Under the pieces are notes generated by a model, which saw nothing but the letters and a program-made list of their open reading frames with translations, ran no database searches and was not told the DNA's origin. DNA of 64,000 nt from Streptomyces griseoluteus. GTDB taxonomy: Bacteria > Actinomycetota > Actinomycetes > Streptomycetales > Streptomycetaceae. The stretch is taken from positions 558,001 to 622,000 of the forward strand of contig NZ_SRRU01000002.1 in assembly GCF_004784465.1 (NCBI RefSeq), written 5' to 3'. This document shows, piece by piece, positions 10,996 through 22,053 of this stretch; positions within the stretch are counted from its first letter, which is position 1, and each line of letters starts with the position of its first letter. A program made the position numbers and the translations under genes.

Positions 10996-11038
10996 TTGTC
11001 CACAGACCGGTCCGGTGCCTCCGCGACCGTTGTCCACA
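10996..11038 (+). promoter_or_regulatory. Two DnaA boxes (TTGTCCACA) upstream of uvrC
   Basis: TTGTCCACA occurs at 10996-11004 and again at 11030-11038, same orientation, 34 bases start to start, each inside a longer imperfect repeat TTGTCCACAG-RCCSGNSCGGTG. TTGTCCACA is the preferred Streptomyces DnaA box. The second copy would lie about 40-50 bases upstream of the predicted uvrC transcription start. Confidence 0.65.
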
Positions 11039-11066
11039 GGCCCGGCGCGGTGTCCCTGCTCGCCAG

Positions 11067-11072
11067 TAGGGT
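11067..11072 (+). promoter_or_regulatory. -10 element of a probable leaderless uvrC transcript
   Basis: TAGGGT ends seven bases before ATG 11080, the usual spacing from -10 to transcription start. No Shine-Dalgarno sequence fits, so a leaderless uvrC mRNA is likely. Confidence 0.5.
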
Positions 11073-11079
11073 GTGAGTC

Positions 11080-13179
11080 ATGGCCGACCCCTCCAGCTAC
11101 CGCCCCAGGCCGGGCGAGATCCCCGACTCTCCGGGGGTGTACAGGTTCCGTGACGAGCACCGCCGGGTGATCTACGTCGGAAAGGCGAAGAGCCTGCGCC
11201 AGCGCCTGGCGAACTACTTCCAGGACCTGGCGAACCTGCACCCCCGCACCCGCTCCATGGTCACCACCGCCGCGTCCGTGGAGTGGACCGTGGTGTCCAC
11301 GGAGGTCGAGGCGCTGCAGCTGGAGTACTCCTGGATCAAGGAGTACGACCCCCGGTTCAACGTCAAGTACCGCGACGACAAGAGCTACCCGTACCTCGCC
11401 GTCACGATGAACGAGGAGTTCCCGCGCGTCCAGGTGATGCGCGGTCACAAGAAGAAGGGCGTCAGGTACTTCGGCCCGTACGCCCACGCGTGGGCGATCC
11501 GGGACACCGTCGACCTGCTGCTGCGGGTCTTCCCGGTGCGCACCTGCTCGGCCGGTGTCTTCAAGAACGCCGAGCGCACCGGCCGTCCCTGCCTGCTCGG
11601 GTACATCGGCAAGTGCTCCGCGCCCTGCGTCGGCCGGATCACGCCGGAGGACCACTACGAGCTGGCCGAGGAGTTCTGCGACTTCATGGCGGGCCGCACC
11701 GGCACCTACCTCCGCCGCCTGGAGAAGCAGATGGCCGAGGCGTCCGACGAGATGGAGTACGAGCGGGCCGCCCGCCTGCGTGACGACGTCGGCGCGCTGA
11801 AGAAGGCCATGGAGAAGAACGCGGTCGTGCTCGCCGACGCGACCGACGCGGACCTCATCGCCGTCGCCGAGGACGAACTGGAGGCCGCCGTCCAGATCTT
11901 CCACGTGCGCGGCGGCCGGGTGCGCGGCCAGCGCGGCTGGGTCACCGACAAGGTCGAGGAGATCACCACCGGCGCTCTCGTCGAGCACGCCCTCCAGCAG
12001 CTCTACGGCGAGGAGACCGGGGACTCCGTGCCCAAGGAGGTGCTGGTCCCGGCGCTGCCCGACCCGGTGGAGCCGGTTCAGGAGTGGCTGACCGTCCGGC
12101 GCGGGGCCAACGTCTCGCTGCGCATCCCGCAGCGTGGCGACAAGAAGGCGCTGATGGAGACCGTCCAGCGCAACGCCCAGCAGGCGCTGGTGCTGCACAA
12201 GACCAAGCGCGCCTCCGACCTCACCACCCGCTCGCGCGCGCTGGAGGAGATCGCCGATGCCCTGGACCTCGACAGCGCCCCGCTGCGGATCGAGTGCTAC
12301 GACATCTCCCACCTCCAGGGCGACGACGTGGTGGCCTCCATGGTCGTCTTCGAGGACGGCCTCCAGCGCAAGAACGAGTACCGCCGCTTCCAGATCAAGG
12401 GCTTCGCCGGCCAGGACGACGTCCGCTCCATGCACGAGGTGATCACCCGCCGCTTCCGCCGTTACCTGGCGGAGAAGGAGAAGTCCGGCGAGTGGGCGGG
12501 CGCCGAGGACACCCAGGTGAACGGCTCGTCGGCCGGTGCCCCCCTGACGGGCGAGGACGACGGCGTCATCGGCGGCCCCAAGGACGACGACGGCCGCCCC
12601 AGGAAGTTCGCCTACCCGCCCCAGCTCGTCGTGGTCGACGGCGGCCGCCCGCAGGTCGCCGCCGCCCGGCGCGCGCTGGACGAGCTCGGCATCGACGACA
12701 TCGCCGTGTGCGGCCTCGCCAAGCGCCTGGAGGAGGTCTGGGTGCCCGGCGAGGAGGACCCCGTGGTGCTGCCCCGCAGCAGCGAGGGCCTCTACCTCCT
12801 CCAGCGGGTGCGTGACGAGGCCCACCGCTTCGCCATCACCTACCAGCGCGCCAAACGCGCCAAGCGGTTGCGCAGCGGCCCGCTGGACGAGGTGCCCGGC
12901 CTCGGCGAGACCCGCAAGCAGGCCCTCATCAAGCACTTCGGATCGGTCAAGCGGCTGCGCGCCGCCACCATCGAGCAGATCCAGGAAGTACCCGGCATAG
13001 GCCGGAAGACGGCCGAGACCATCGCGGTGGCACTCGCCCGTTCGGCCCCGGCCGCACCCGCCGTGAACACGGCGACCGGAGAGATCATTGACGAAGAGGA
13101 ACCCGACACGACGGGCGGTTCCTCCGGAGAGTCCGTGAGCGCGGGCCTCCCGGACGACCGACGGGGGCAGGAGACATGA
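11080..13179 (+). CDS. uvrC: Excinuclease ABC subunit C
   Basis: The 699-aa dual-incision nuclease of nucleotide excision repair is intact. Domains in order: GIY-YIG nuclease (GVYRF...[13 protein letters not shown], about 19-45), Cys-rich region (CSAGVF...[13 protein letters not shown], about 157-188), UVR/UvrB-binding motif (about 212-245), RNase H-like nuclease ([15 protein letters not shown], about 403-417) and tandem HhH DNA-binding motifs ([12 protein letters not shown] and [13 protein letters not shown], about 605-650). It heads an operon: its stop overlaps the rapZ start as ATGA. Two DnaA boxes and a leaderless -10 lie upstream. No PafBC motif was seen here, unlike uvrA. Confidence 0.97.
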   Translation: MADPSSYRPRPGEIPDSPGVYRFRDEHRRVIYVGKAKSLRQRLANYFQDLANLHPRTRSMVTTAASVEWTVVSTEVEALQLEYSWIKEYDPRFNVKYRDDKSYPYLAVTMNEEFPRVQVMRGHKKKGVRYFGPYAHAWAIRDTVDLLLRVFPVRTCSAGVFKNAERTGRPCLLGYIGKCSAPCVGRITPEDHYELAEEFCDFMAGRTGTYLRRLEKQMAEASDEMEYERAARLRDDVGALKKAMEKNAVVLADATDADLIAVAEDELEAAVQIFHVRGGRVRGQRGWVTDKVEEITTGALVEHALQQLYGEETGDSVPKEVLVPALPDPVEPVQEWLTVRRGANVSLRIPQRGDKKALMETVQRNAQQALVLHKTKRASDLTTRSRALEEIADALDLDSAPLRIECYDISHLQGDDVVASMVVFEDGLQRKNEYRRFQIKGFAGQDDVRSMHEVITRRFRRYLAEKEKSGEWAGAEDTQVNGSSAGAPLTGEDDGVIGGPKDDDGRPRKFAYPPQLVVVDGGRPQVAAARRALDELGIDDIAVCGLAKRLEEVWVPGEEDPVVLPRSSEGLYLLQRVRDEAHRFAITYQRAKRAKRLRSGPLDEVPGLGETRKQALIKHFGSVKRLRAATIEQIQEVPGIGRKTAETIAVALARSAPAAPAVNTATGEIIDEEEPDTTGGSSGESVSAGLPDDRRGQET

Positions 13180-14177
13180 CGGAGCACGAGGCACGGCCCA
13201 CGGCCGAGCGGGACCGCGCACACGCGGCGACGGACGACAGCCCGCCAGGGGCGGCGGAACAGGACAACGGAGCACAGGTGAGTCAGGACGTAACGCCGGC
13301 AGCGGCCAACGATGCGCCCATCCCCGAGCTGGTGATCATCTCCGGCATGTCCGGAGCCGGCCGCTCGACGGCCGCGAAGTGCCTGGAGGACCTCGGCTGG
13401 TTCGTCGTCGACAACCTGCCGCCCGCCCTGATCCCCACCATGGTGGAGCTGGGCGCCCGCTCGCAGGGGAACGTGGCGCGGATCGCGGTCGTGGTGGACG
13501 TGCGCGGCCGCCGCTTCTTCGACAACCTCCGTGAGTCCCTCGCCGACCTCGACAGCCGGGGCGTCACCCGGCGCATCGTCTTCCTGGAGTCCTCCGAGGA
13601 CGCCCTGGTGCGCCGCTTCGAGTCGGTGCGCCGCCCGCACCCCCTCCAGGGCGACGGCCGCATCGTGGACGGCATCGCCGCCGAGCGGGAGCTGCTGCGC
13701 GAGCTGCGCGGCGACGCCGACCTGGTCATCGACACCTCCAGCCTCAACGTGCACGAGCTGCGCGCCAAGATGGACGCCCAGTTCGCGGGCGAGGAGGAGC
13801 CCGAGCTGCGGGCCACCGTGATGTCCTTCGGCTTCAAGTACGGCCTCCCGGTCGACGCCGACCTGGTCGCGGACATGCGGTTCCTGCCCAACCCGCACTG
13901 GGTCCCGGAGCTGCGCCCCTTCACCGGGGTCAACGAGGAGGTCGCCTCCTACGTCTTCAACCAGCCCGGCGCCAAGGAGTTCCTCGACCGGTACGCCGAG
14001 CTGCTCCGGCTGATCGCGGCCGGCTACCGCCGCGAGGGCAAGCGGTACGTGACCATCGCCATCGGCTGCACCGGCGGCAAGCACCGCTCGGTCGCCATGT
14101 CGGAGAAGCTCGCGGCGCGCCTCGCGGCGGAGGGCGTGGAGACGGTGGTCGTGCACCGGGACATGGGACGCGAATGA
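13176..14177 (+). CDS. rapZ: RapZ/YvcJ-family P-loop nucleotide-binding protein
   Basis: The 333-aa protein has a Walker A GMSGAGRS at 57-64, conserved VVDNLPP near 77-83, and the C-terminal FGFKYG...NPHW...[10 protein letters not shown] block typical of RapZ/YvcJ. E. coli RapZ is an RNase E adaptor for the GlmZ small RNA; in Gram-positives the role is unresolved, so only the family is claimed. The first 45 residues are a low-complexity extension; GTG 13278 (after GGAG) is an alternative start. It overlaps uvrC and yvcK by ATGA at both ends, so the four genes uvrC-rapZ-yvcK-whiA are translationally coupled, the conserved Gram-positive order. Confidence 0.93.
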   Translation: MTEHEARPTAERDRAHAATDDSPPGAAEQDNGAQVSQDVTPAAANDAPIPELVIISGMSGAGRSTAAKCLEDLGWFVVDNLPPALIPTMVELGARSQGNVARIAVVVDVRGRRFFDNLRESLADLDSRGVTRRIVFLESSEDALVRRFESVRRPHPLQGDGRIVDGIAAERELLRELRGDADLVIDTSSLNVHELRAKMDAQFAGEEEPELRATVMSFGFKYGLPVDADLVADMRFLPNPHWVPELRPFTGVNEEVASYVFNQPGAKEFLDRYAELLRLIAAGYRREGKRYVTIAIGCTGGKHRSVAMSEKLAARLAAEGVETVVVHRDMGRE

Positions 14178-15262
14178 CCGACCGTGCACGGCGGCTGCGC
14201 GGCCTGCGCCGCGTGGTCCCCGAGGGGCGCCTCGGCCGCGCGGAGGCCCGCGCGGCCCGCCCCGTAGAGGTGCGGGGCGCGCGGCCCCGCAGACGCGGCG
14301 CCCAGCCCAAGGTGGTCGCGCTCGGCGGCGGCATGGGCCTGTCCGCCTCGCTCGCCGCGCTGCGCCGGATCACCGGTGATCTCACCGCCGTCGTCACCGT
14401 CGCCGACGACGGCGGCTCCAGCGGACGCCTCCGTGACGAGCTGGGCGTGCTGCCGCCCGGTGACCTCCGCAAGGCGCTGGCCGCGCTGTGCGGGGACGAC
14501 GAGTGGGGCCAGACCTGGGCCCGGGTCATCCAGCACCGCTTCCAGTCCCAGGGCGACCTGCACGACCACGCGGTCGGCAATGTGCTCATCGTCGCCCTGT
14601 GGGAGCAGCTCGGCGACCATGTGATGGCGCTCGACCTGGTCGGCAGGCTGCTCGGTGCGCACGGCCGGGTGCTGCCCATGTCGGCGGTGCCGCTGGAGCT
14701 GCAGGCCCTGGTCAAGGGACACGACCCGGACCGGCCGGACGACGTGGACACCGTGCGGGGACAGGCGACGGTCGCGCTGACGCCGGGCGAGGTGCAGTCG
14801 GTGCACCTGGTGCCCTCCGACCCGCCCGCCGTCCCTGAGGCGGTGGAAGCGGTGCTCGACGCGGACTGGGTGGTGCTCGGGCCGGGCTCCTGGTTCTCCT
14901 CCGTCATCCCGCACCTCCTCGTGCCCGAACTGCTCGACGCGCTCACCCAGACCAAGGCGCGCCGGGTCCTCCCGCTGAACCTCGCCCCGCAACCCGGCGA
15001 AACCGAGGGCTTCTCACCGCAGCGTCATTTGGAGGTTTTGGGGCGACACGCCCCTAAACTCGCCCTGGACGTGGTGCTGGCCGACGAGGCGGCCGTGCCC
15101 GACCGCGATTCGCTCGCCGAGGCCGCCAAGCGGCTGGGAGCCGCGGTCGAGCTGGCGCCGGTGGCCCGGACCGACGGAACTCCCCGGCACGATCCGGAGC
15201 TGCTGGCCGCCGCGTACGACCGTATTTTTCGGATGCATGGAAGGATCGGCCCATGGCGATGA
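14174..15262 (+). CDS. yvcK: YvcK/CofD-like gluconeogenesis factor
   Basis: The 362-aa protein has the CofD/YvcK nucleotide-binding signature [18 protein letters not shown] near 47-64, [31 protein letters not shown] near 76-106, and [18 protein letters not shown] near 236-253. YvcK proteins bind UDP-sugars and affect cell-wall synthesis and growth on gluconeogenic carbon in Bacillus and mycobacteria (CuvA). The first 45 residues are an Arg-rich extension. ATGA overlap with rapZ and a 10-bp overlap with whiA place it inside the operon. The biochemical activity in Streptomyces is inferred from the family. Confidence 0.92.
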   Translation: MTDRARRLRGLRRVVPEGRLGRAEARAARPVEVRGARPRRRGAQPKVVALGGGMGLSASLAALRRITGDLTAVVTVADDGGSSGRLRDELGVLPPGDLRKALAALCGDDEWGQTWARVIQHRFQSQGDLHDHAVGNVLIVALWEQLGDHVMALDLVGRLLGAHGRVLPMSAVPLELQALVKGHDPDRPDDVDTVRGQATVALTPGEVQSVHLVPSDPPAVPEAVEAVLDADWVVLGPGSWFSSVIPHLLVPELLDALTQTKARRVLPLNLAPQPGETEGFSPQRHLEVLGRHAPKLALDVVLADEAAVPDRDSLAEAAKRLGAAVELAPVARTDGTPRHDPELLAAAYDRIFRMHGRIGPWR

Positions 15263-16242
15263 CGGCAGCGGTGAAGGATGAGATCTCCCGGCTTCCCGTC
15301 ACCCGGACCTGCTGCAGGAAGGCGGAGGTCTCCGCCATTCTGCGGTTCGCCGGCGGCCTCCACCTGGTGAGCGGGCGCATTGTGATCGAGGCGGAACTGG
15401 ACACCGCGATGGCGGCCCGGCGCCTCAAGCGGGACATCCTGGAGATCTTCGGCCACAGCTCCGAGCTGATCGTGATGGCGCCCGGCGGCCTGCGGCGCGG
15501 CTCCCGCTATGTGGTGCGGGTCGTGGCGGGCGGTGACCAGCTGGCCCGGCAGACCGGGCTCGTGGACGGCCGGGGTCGCCCGATCCGGGGCCTGCCCCCG
15601 CAGGTCGTCTCCGGCGCCACCTGTGACGCCGAGGCCGCCTGGCGCGGCGCCTTCCTGGCGCACGGTTCGCTCACCGAGCCCGGCCGGTCCTCCTCGCTGG
15701 AGGTCACCTGCCCCGGCCCCGAGGCCGCGCTCGCGCTGGTCGGCGCGGCCCGCAGGCTGTCGATCGCCGCGAAGGCCCGCGAGGTGCGTGGCGTGGACCG
15801 GGTCGTGGTCCGCGACGGCGACGCCATCGGCGCCCTGCTCACCCGGCTCGGCGCGCACGAGTCGGTGCTGGCCTGGGAGGAGCGCCGGATGCGGCGCGAG
15901 GTCCGCGCGACCGCCAACCGGCTCGCCAACTTCGACGACGCCAACCTGCGCCGTTCGGCGCGGGCCGCCGTCGCCGCCGGGGCGCGGGTCCAGCGGGCGC
16001 TGGAGATCCTGGGCGAGGAGGTGCCCGAGCACCTCGCCGCCGCGGGTCGGCTGCGCATGGAGCACAAGCAGGCGTCCCTGGAGGAGCTGGGTGCGCTGGC
16101 CGACCCGCCGCTGACCAAGGACGCGGTGGCCGGCCGTATCCGCCGACTGCTGGCGATGGCCGACAAGCGCGCCTCCGACCTCGGTATCCCGAGCACCGAG
16201 GCCAACCTCTCCGAGGAGCTGGCGGACAACCTGGCGGGCTGA
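15253..16242 (+). CDS. whiA: Sporulation transcription factor WhiA
   Basis: The 329-aa protein combines an N-terminal LAGLIDADG-homing-endonuclease-like domain without nuclease activity (about 1-220) with a C-terminal helix-turn-helix ([27 protein letters not shown], about 276-302). In Streptomyces WhiA acts with WhiB to start sporulation septation (for example activating ftsZ and repressing filP). The sequence begins [16 protein letters not shown], as I recall for S. coelicolor WhiA. ATG 15253 is preceded by GGAAGGATC; ATG 15259 is a near alternative. It is the last gene of the uvrC operon and is followed by a strong terminator. An internal promoter inside yvcK is likely but was not localised. 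Confidence 0.97.
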   Translation: MAMTAAVKDEISRLPVTRTCCRKAEVSAILRFAGGLHLVSGRIVIEAELDTAMAARRLKRDILEIFGHSSELIVMAPGGLRRGSRYVVRVVAGGDQLARQTGLVDGRGRPIRGLPPQVVSGATCDAEAAWRGAFLAHGSLTEPGRSSSLEVTCPGPEAALALVGAARRLSIAAKAREVRGVDRVVVRDGDAIGALLTRLGAHESVLAWEERRMRREVRATANRLANFDDANLRRSARAAVAAGARVQRALEILGEEVPEHLAAAGRLRMEHKQASLEELGALADPPLTKDAVAGRIRRLLAMADKRASDLGIPSTEANLSEELADNLAG

Positions 16243-16277
16243 TCGCCGAGGCGTCGAAGCAGGAAAACGCCGTCCAG

Positions 16278-16318
16278 ACGCCGGTGCCGCCGCCCGTTCG
16301 GGTGGTCGGCACCGGCGT
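16278..16318 (+). terminator. Terminator of the uvrC-whiA operon
   Basis: Perfect 11-bp arms ACGCCGGTGCC (16278-16288) and GGCACCGGCGT (16308-16318), loop 19 nt that can pair further, followed by TT. It lies 36 bases after the whiA stop. Confidence 0.8.
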
Positions 16319-16413
16319 TTCGCGTGTCCTTGGGGCCCTCTTGACTCGATCATGCGGTGACATGAGCCTGGCAACCTGTTCGCCGCTGTGGCGGACCACC
16401 GCGAGGGGGGTTC

Positions 16414-19392
16414 ATGAGACACCGAGTGAGACCCGCAGCCCGGCCCGCAGCCAGACCGGCGGCCAGAGCGGTCCTCGCCGTCGGGGCGCTGCTGGCCGGG
16501 GCGGCCTGCCTCACGCCCGTCGCCCAGGCGCGGGAGAGCGCGCCCGCCGACAGCGGCAACGAGGTCAAGGTCTTCCGGGCCGAGGTCACCCGCGCCCAGG
16601 TGCCCCTGCTGCTCAGGGCGGGCCAGGACGCCCATGAGCTGGGGGAGCGGGTGGGGGTGAGCGGCCGGACCGCCGTCGAGGTCTACCTCACCGACCGGCA
16701 GGCCCGCGGCCTGAAGGAGCAGGGCGTCCGCCTCACCGAGCACTCCCTGCCGAGCGGCGCGAACAAGCGCCTGACGGCCGCCGCCCAGGGCGTGTTCCGC
16801 CCGTACAGCGGCAGCGGCGGGCTCAAGGAGGAGATCCTGCGGACCGCGCAGGAGAACCCCGGCCTCGCCAAGGTCGAGTCCATCGGCCGTACCGTGCGCG
16901 GGCAGGACATCCTCGCGCTCAAGGTCACCAAGAACGCCCGGACCGCGAGGGACGGCTCGCGGCCCGCCGTGCTGTACATGTCCAACCAGCACGCGCGGGA
17001 GTGGATCACGCCGGAGATGACCCGGCGCCTGATGCACCACTATCTGGACAACTACCGGTCGGACAAACGGATCAGAAAGCTCGTGGACACCACCGAGCTG
17101 TGGTTCGTGCTGTCCGCCAACCCCGACGGCTACGACTACACCTTCAAGGACTCCAGCACCCGGCTGTGGCGGAAGAACCTGCGCGACATCAACGGCGACG
17201 GAGTCATCGGCACCGGTGACGGCGTCGACCTCAACCGCAACTTCGGCTACAAGTGGGGCTACGACGACGAGGGTTCGTCGCCCAGCCCCGCTGGCGAGAC
17301 CTACCGCGGCCCGAGCGCGAACTCCGAGCCGGAGACCAGGGCGCTGGACGCGCTGGAGAAGCGCGTCCGGTTCGCGTACGGGATCAACTACCACTCCGCC
17401 GCCGAGCTGCTCCTCTACGGCGTCGGCTGGCAGGTCGCCACCGACACGCCCGACGACGTCCTCTACCGGGCGCTGGCCGGCACCCCCGAGAAGCCGGCGA
17501 TCCCCGGCTACCGCTCCCAGGTCTCCTCCGAGCTGTACACCACCAACGGCGAGGCGGACGGGCAGGCCGCCAACGTCAACGGGATGGCGATGTTCACCCC
17601 CGAGATGTCCACCTGCGCGACCGCCTCCGAGTCCGACCCGGACGACGCCTGGAACCCCGACGACTGCCGCTCGGTCTTCACCTTCCCGGACGACGAGAGG
17701 TTGATCCAGCGGGAGTTCGAGAAGAACGTGCCGTTCGCGCTCTCCGTCGCGGAGACCGCCGCCCACCCCGACCGGCCCGTCTCCACGGTCGGCCTGGGCG
17801 CCCCCGACTTCACCCCGGCCACCTTCACCACCTCCTACGCGCGAGGCACCGGCCAGCAGGTCTCCGTCGTCGCCCGCAAGGCGGTCCGGAACAAGCGGCT
17901 GGTGTACCGCGTCAACGGCGGCCGGACCCATGAGCGCACCCTGCGCCCGTGGAAGGGCGGCGAGACCTACGGCGGCGACGACAACCTCCACTTCGACCAG
18001 TACCGCGCCGAGGTGCCCGGCGGCAGAGCCGGCGACCGGGTCGAGGTCTGGTTCACGGGAGCGGGCCGTGCGACGGCGAGTCGCCACTTCACCTACACCG
18101 TCGCCGACCGGGGCACCGCCGACACCCTCGTCGTGGCCGAAGAGGGCGCGACCGCGACCCGGACCCGCGCCTACACCGACGCCCTGAAGGCGGCCGGCCG
18201 CAGGCCCCTGGTGTGGGACACCGCCCGGCGTGGCACCCCCGACGTCCTCGGCGTCCTCGCCCACTTCCGCACCGCCGTCCACTACTCCGGCCCCGACGGC
18301 CCCGGAAACGCCACCCAGCTCCAGTTGCGCGCCTACCTCAACGAGGGCGGCAAGCTGATCGAGGCCGGCGAGCAGGCAGGCGGCGAGGTGGACCTCGGAG
18401 GCGGCAACCTCTCCGACGACTTCAGCCAGTACTACCTGGGCGCCTACAGCCGGACCTCCACCAAGGGAGCCACCGGCATCACCGGCACCGGCGCGCTGAA
18501 CGGTGTCTCCGCCGCGCTCGGCGACGCACCGGGCAACCCGCTCGACGCGGCCGGTGCCTACGGGGTCACCTCGGACGAGCTGCCCGCCGCCACGTACCCC
18601 CAGTTCCGCAGCGCGGGGGCGGGCCGGTTCACGGGTGCCGTCAGCCCGTACGGGCCGTACGCGGGCTCCTACATGGCCGCCGCCGTGCACACCGACGACG
18701 CCTACAAGCGCCTCACCCGCACCATCGACCTCACCGGTGTCGGTGCCGCCGGGAAGCCAGCGTTCGGCACCCGGCTGCTGTGGGACACCGAGCGCGGATA
18801 CGACCACGCGGTGGTGGAGGTCCACACCGTCGGCGCCGACGACTGGACGACGCTGCCCGAGGCGGGCGGTGCCACCACCGACGCCGTGCCCGACGAGTGC
18901 GGGGCCGGGTTCCTGGTCGGGGAGCACCCCTGGCTGAGGCACTACCTCACCCTCACGGGCAACGCCTGCACCGCCACCGGGACCACCGGGCAGTGGCACA
19001 GCCTCACCGGCCGGTCCTCGGGCTGGCAGCGGGTGGACTTCGACCTGAGCGCCTACGCGGGCAAGCGGATCGAGCTGTCCCTCTCCTACATCACCGACCC
19101 CGGCACCGGCGGCCACGGCGTGCTCGCCGACGACGCCTCGCTCGTCCTCGGCGGCAACGCGAAGGAGACGGAAGGGTTCGAGTCCTCCCTCGGTCCCTGG
19201 CGCGCCTCCGGACCCCCGGCCGGGAGCCCGGCGGTGCTGAAGGACTGGACCCGCACCGGCGCCCTCTTCCAGACCTATGGAGCGGTCACCACCGACGACA
19301 CCGTGCTGCTCGGATTCGGCCTCGAACAGGTCCCCTCGGCGGCAGAACGGACCGCTCTCGTCCGCAAGGCGCTCACCGCACTCCACAGGTGA
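16414..19392 (+). CDS. Secreted M14-family zinc carboxypeptidase with large C-terminal region
   Basis: The 992-aa precursor has an Arg/Ala-rich N-terminus, a hydrophobic h-region and an AQA cleavage site near residue 44. The M14 catalytic domain (about 130-450) shows zinc ligands His192 and Glu195 in HAREW, substrate-binding NPDGYDY and LNRNF, and a third zinc ligand in NYHSAAELL near 326. The catalytic Glu is probably in the MFTPEMST region near 395. Residues from about 480 form beta-rich modules; one near 785-860 (LLWDTERGYDHAVVEV) resembles the MAM-like domain of immune-inhibitor-A peptidases. It is probably an extracellular exopeptidase for nitrogen scavenging. GAGGGGGG precedes ATG 16414. 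The gene is monocistronic. Confidence 0.88.
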   Translation: MRHRVRPAARPAARPAARAVLAVGALLAGAACLTPVAQARESAPADSGNEVKVFRAEVTRAQVPLLLRAGQDAHELGERVGVSGRTAVEVYLTDRQARGLKEQGVRLTEHSLPSGANKRLTAAAQGVFRPYSGSGGLKEEILRTAQENPGLAKVESIGRTVRGQDILALKVTKNARTARDGSRPAVLYMSNQHAREWITPEMTRRLMHHYLDNYRSDKRIRKLVDTTELWFVLSANPDGYDYTFKDSSTRLWRKNLRDINGDGVIGTGDGVDLNRNFGYKWGYDDEGSSPSPAGETYRGPSANSEPETRALDALEKRVRFAYGINYHSAAELLLYGVGWQVATDTPDDVLYRALAGTPEKPAIPGYRSQVSSELYTTNGEADGQAANVNGMAMFTPEMSTCATASESDPDDAWNPDDCRSVFTFPDDERLIQREFEKNVPFALSVAETAAHPDRPVSTVGLGAPDFTPATFTTSYARGTGQQVSVVARKAVRNKRLVYRVNGGRTHERTLRPWKGGETYGGDDNLHFDQYRAEVPGGRAGDRVEVWFTGAGRATASRHFTYTVADRGTADTLVVAEEGATATRTRAYTDALKAAGRRPLVWDTARRGTPDVLGVLAHFRTAVHYSGPDGPGNATQLQLRAYLNEGGKLIEAGEQAGGEVDLGGGNLSDDFSQYYLGAYSRTSTKGATGITGTGALNGVSAALGDAPGNPLDAAGAYGVTSDELPAATYPQFRSAGAGRFTGAVSPYGPYAGSYMAAAVHTDDAYKRLTRTIDLTGVGAAGKPAFGTRLLWDTERGYDHAVVEVHTVGADDWTTLPEAGGATTDAVPDECGAGFLVGEHPWLRHYLTLTGNACTATGTTGQWHSLTGRSSGWQRVDFDLSAYAGKRIELSLSYITDPGTGGHGVLADDASLVLGGNAKETEGFESSLGPWRASGPPAGSPAVLKDWTRTGALFQTYGAVTTDDTVLLGFGLEQVPSAAERTALVRKALTALHR

Positions 19393-19524
19393 GCGAACCC
19401 CCCTCTCAACGGTGCGCGGAAGGCCCCCGCATCAGGTGAGCCAACCCGCTCACGAACGAGTGAAAAGTGCGTCGGCGGTGCCCGTCATTCCATGACAAAG
19501 AGCAGTGAATCCACCGCCGTTCCG

Positions 19525-19561
19525 AGGCGTTCCGTACCCTACTGACGGGTACGGAACGCCT
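19525..19561. terminator. 15-bp perfect inverted repeat upstream of gap
   Basis: Arms AGGCGTTCCGTACCC (19525-19539) and its exact complement (19547-19561) flank a 7-nt loop and are followed by GCCCTTTTAT. It is best read as the terminator of the carboxypeptidase gene, 133 bases past its stop. An operator upstream of gap is the alternative. Confidence 0.65.
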
Positions 19562-19608
19562 GCCCTTTTATGCGCCATCTCGATGTCACCCCAGGGGCCG
19601 CGGAGGGG

Positions 19609-20700
<1,092 letters not shown>

Positions 20701-20729
20701 TCCGACACCGCAGGACCTTGAAGTGAGAG

Positions 20730-20769
20730 CAGGGCCCGGGCAGCGCACGGCCGCGCTGTCCGGGCCCTG
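20730..20769 (+). terminator. Hairpin between gap and pgk
   Basis: 17-bp arms 20730-20746 and 20753-20769 with one G:U pair close a 6-nt loop 30 bases after the gap stop. It can end or attenuate gap transcription before the pgk-tpiA operon. Confidence 0.8.
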
Positions 20770-20835
20770 TCTCACGCACGGACCACGCCCTTTTACGATC
20801 AGGGGCATCAAGAGCCCTCTCCAGGAGTCCACTCA

Positions 20836-22047
20836 ATGAAGACGATCGACGAACTTCTCGCCGACGGCGTGAGCGGCAAGCGGGTCTTCGTCCGCGCCGA
20901 CCTCAATGTGCCGCTGGCCGAGGGGACCATCACCGACGACGGCCGCATCCGTGCCGTCGTGCCCACCATCAAGGCCCTCGCGGACGCGGGCGCCGAGGTG
21001 GTCGTCGCCTCCCACCTGGGCCGTCCCAAGGGCGCGCCGGACCCGGCCTTCTCGCTGCTGCCCGTCGCCGAGCGTCTCGCCGAACTCCTCGGCACCCCGG
21101 TCGCCTTCGCCGAGGACACCGTCGGCCCCGCCGCCCAAGCGGCGGTCGACGGACTGGAGCCCGGCCAGGTCGCTGTCGTCGAGAACCTGCGCTTCAACCC
21201 CGGTGAGACCTCCAAGGACGACACCGAGCGCGGCGAGTTCGCCGACCGGCTGGCCGCCCTCGCGGACGTGTACGTGGGCGACGGCTTCGGCGCGGTGCAC
21301 CGCAAGCACGCCTCCGTGTACGACCTCCCGGCCCGGCTGCCGCACTACGCCGGCTACCTGATCGCGCGCGAGGTCGGCGTCCTGAAGAAGCTCACCGACG
21401 ATGTCCGGCGCCCCTACGTCGTCGTCCTCGGCGGTGCCAAGGTCTCCGACAAGCTCGCCGTCATCGACCAGTTGCTCGGCAAGGCCGACCGGCTGCTCAT
21501 CGGCGGCGGCATGGCCTACACCTTCCTCAAGGCGCAGGGCCACGAGGTCGGCATCTCCCTCCTCCAGGAGGACCAGATCCCGGCCGTCAAGGAGTACATG
21601 GAGCGCGCCGAGAAGAACGGCGTCGAGCTGGTCCTGCCCGTCGACGTCCTGGTCTCCCCGGAGTTCCCGGACCTGAAGACCAAGGCCCCCTCGCAGCACA
21701 CCGTGGTCGACGCGGACAAGATCCCCGCCGACCAGGAGGGCCTGGACATCGGCCCGAAGACCCGCGAGCTGTACGCCTCGAAGCTCGGCGACGCCGAGAC
21801 CGTCTTCTGGAACGGTCCGATGGGCGTCTTCGAGCACCCCGACTACGCCGAGGGCACCAAGGCGGTCGCCCAGGCGCTCGTCGACTGCGACGGCTTCACC
21901 GTCGTCGGCGGCGGCGACTCCGCCGCCGCGGTGCGTACGCTCGGCTTCGACGAGAACGCATTCGGCCACATCTCGACCGGTGGCGGCGCCTCCCTCGAGT
22001 ACCTCGAGGGCAAGACGCTCCCCGGCCTCGCCGCACTGGAGGACTGA
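20836..22047 (+). CDS. pgk: Phosphoglycerate kinase
   Basis: The 403-aa two-domain kinase makes ATP from 1,3-bisphosphoglycerate. Visible are the N-terminal VFVRADLNVPL near 17-27, substrate-binding SHLGRPKG near 60-67, and the C-terminal nucleotide-binding FWNGPMGVFE and GGGDSAAAV near 316-365. AGGAG precedes ATG 20836 by 6 bases. The stop is six bases from the tpiA start, so the two genes are co-transcribed. Confidence 0.98.
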   Translation: MKTIDELLADGVSGKRVFVRADLNVPLAEGTITDDGRIRAVVPTIKALADAGAEVVVASHLGRPKGAPDPAFSLLPVAERLAELLGTPVAFAEDTVGPAAQAAVDGLEPGQVAVVENLRFNPGETSKDDTERGEFADRLAALADVYVGDGFGAVHRKHASVYDLPARLPHYAGYLIAREVGVLKKLTDDVRRPYVVVLGGAKVSDKLAVIDQLLGKADRLLIGGGMAYTFLKAQGHEVGISLLQEDQIPAVKEYMERAEKNGVELVLPVDVLVSPEFPDLKTKAPSQHTVVDADKIPADQEGLDIGPKTRELYASKLGDAETVFWNGPMGVFEHPDYAEGTKAVAQALVDCDGFTVVGGGDSAAAVRTLGFDENAFGHISTGGGASLEYLEGKTLPGLAALED

Positions 22048-22053
22048 CCCCGC

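Larger units (their letters stand above)
10765..11079. promoter_or_regulatory. Divergent regulatory region between HTH gene and uvrC
   Basis: This 315-base gap has no convincing gene. It contains a G/C-run segment near 10826-10855, two perfect Streptomyces DnaA boxes (10996-11004, 11030-11038) and a leaderless-type -10 element just before uvrC. Confidence 0.6.

Noticed and set aside
15025..19386. 1453-codon open frame on the minus strand opposite whiA and the carboxypeptidase
   Set aside because: Antisense shadow of two well-supported genes; low-complexity translation, no ribosome site or motif.
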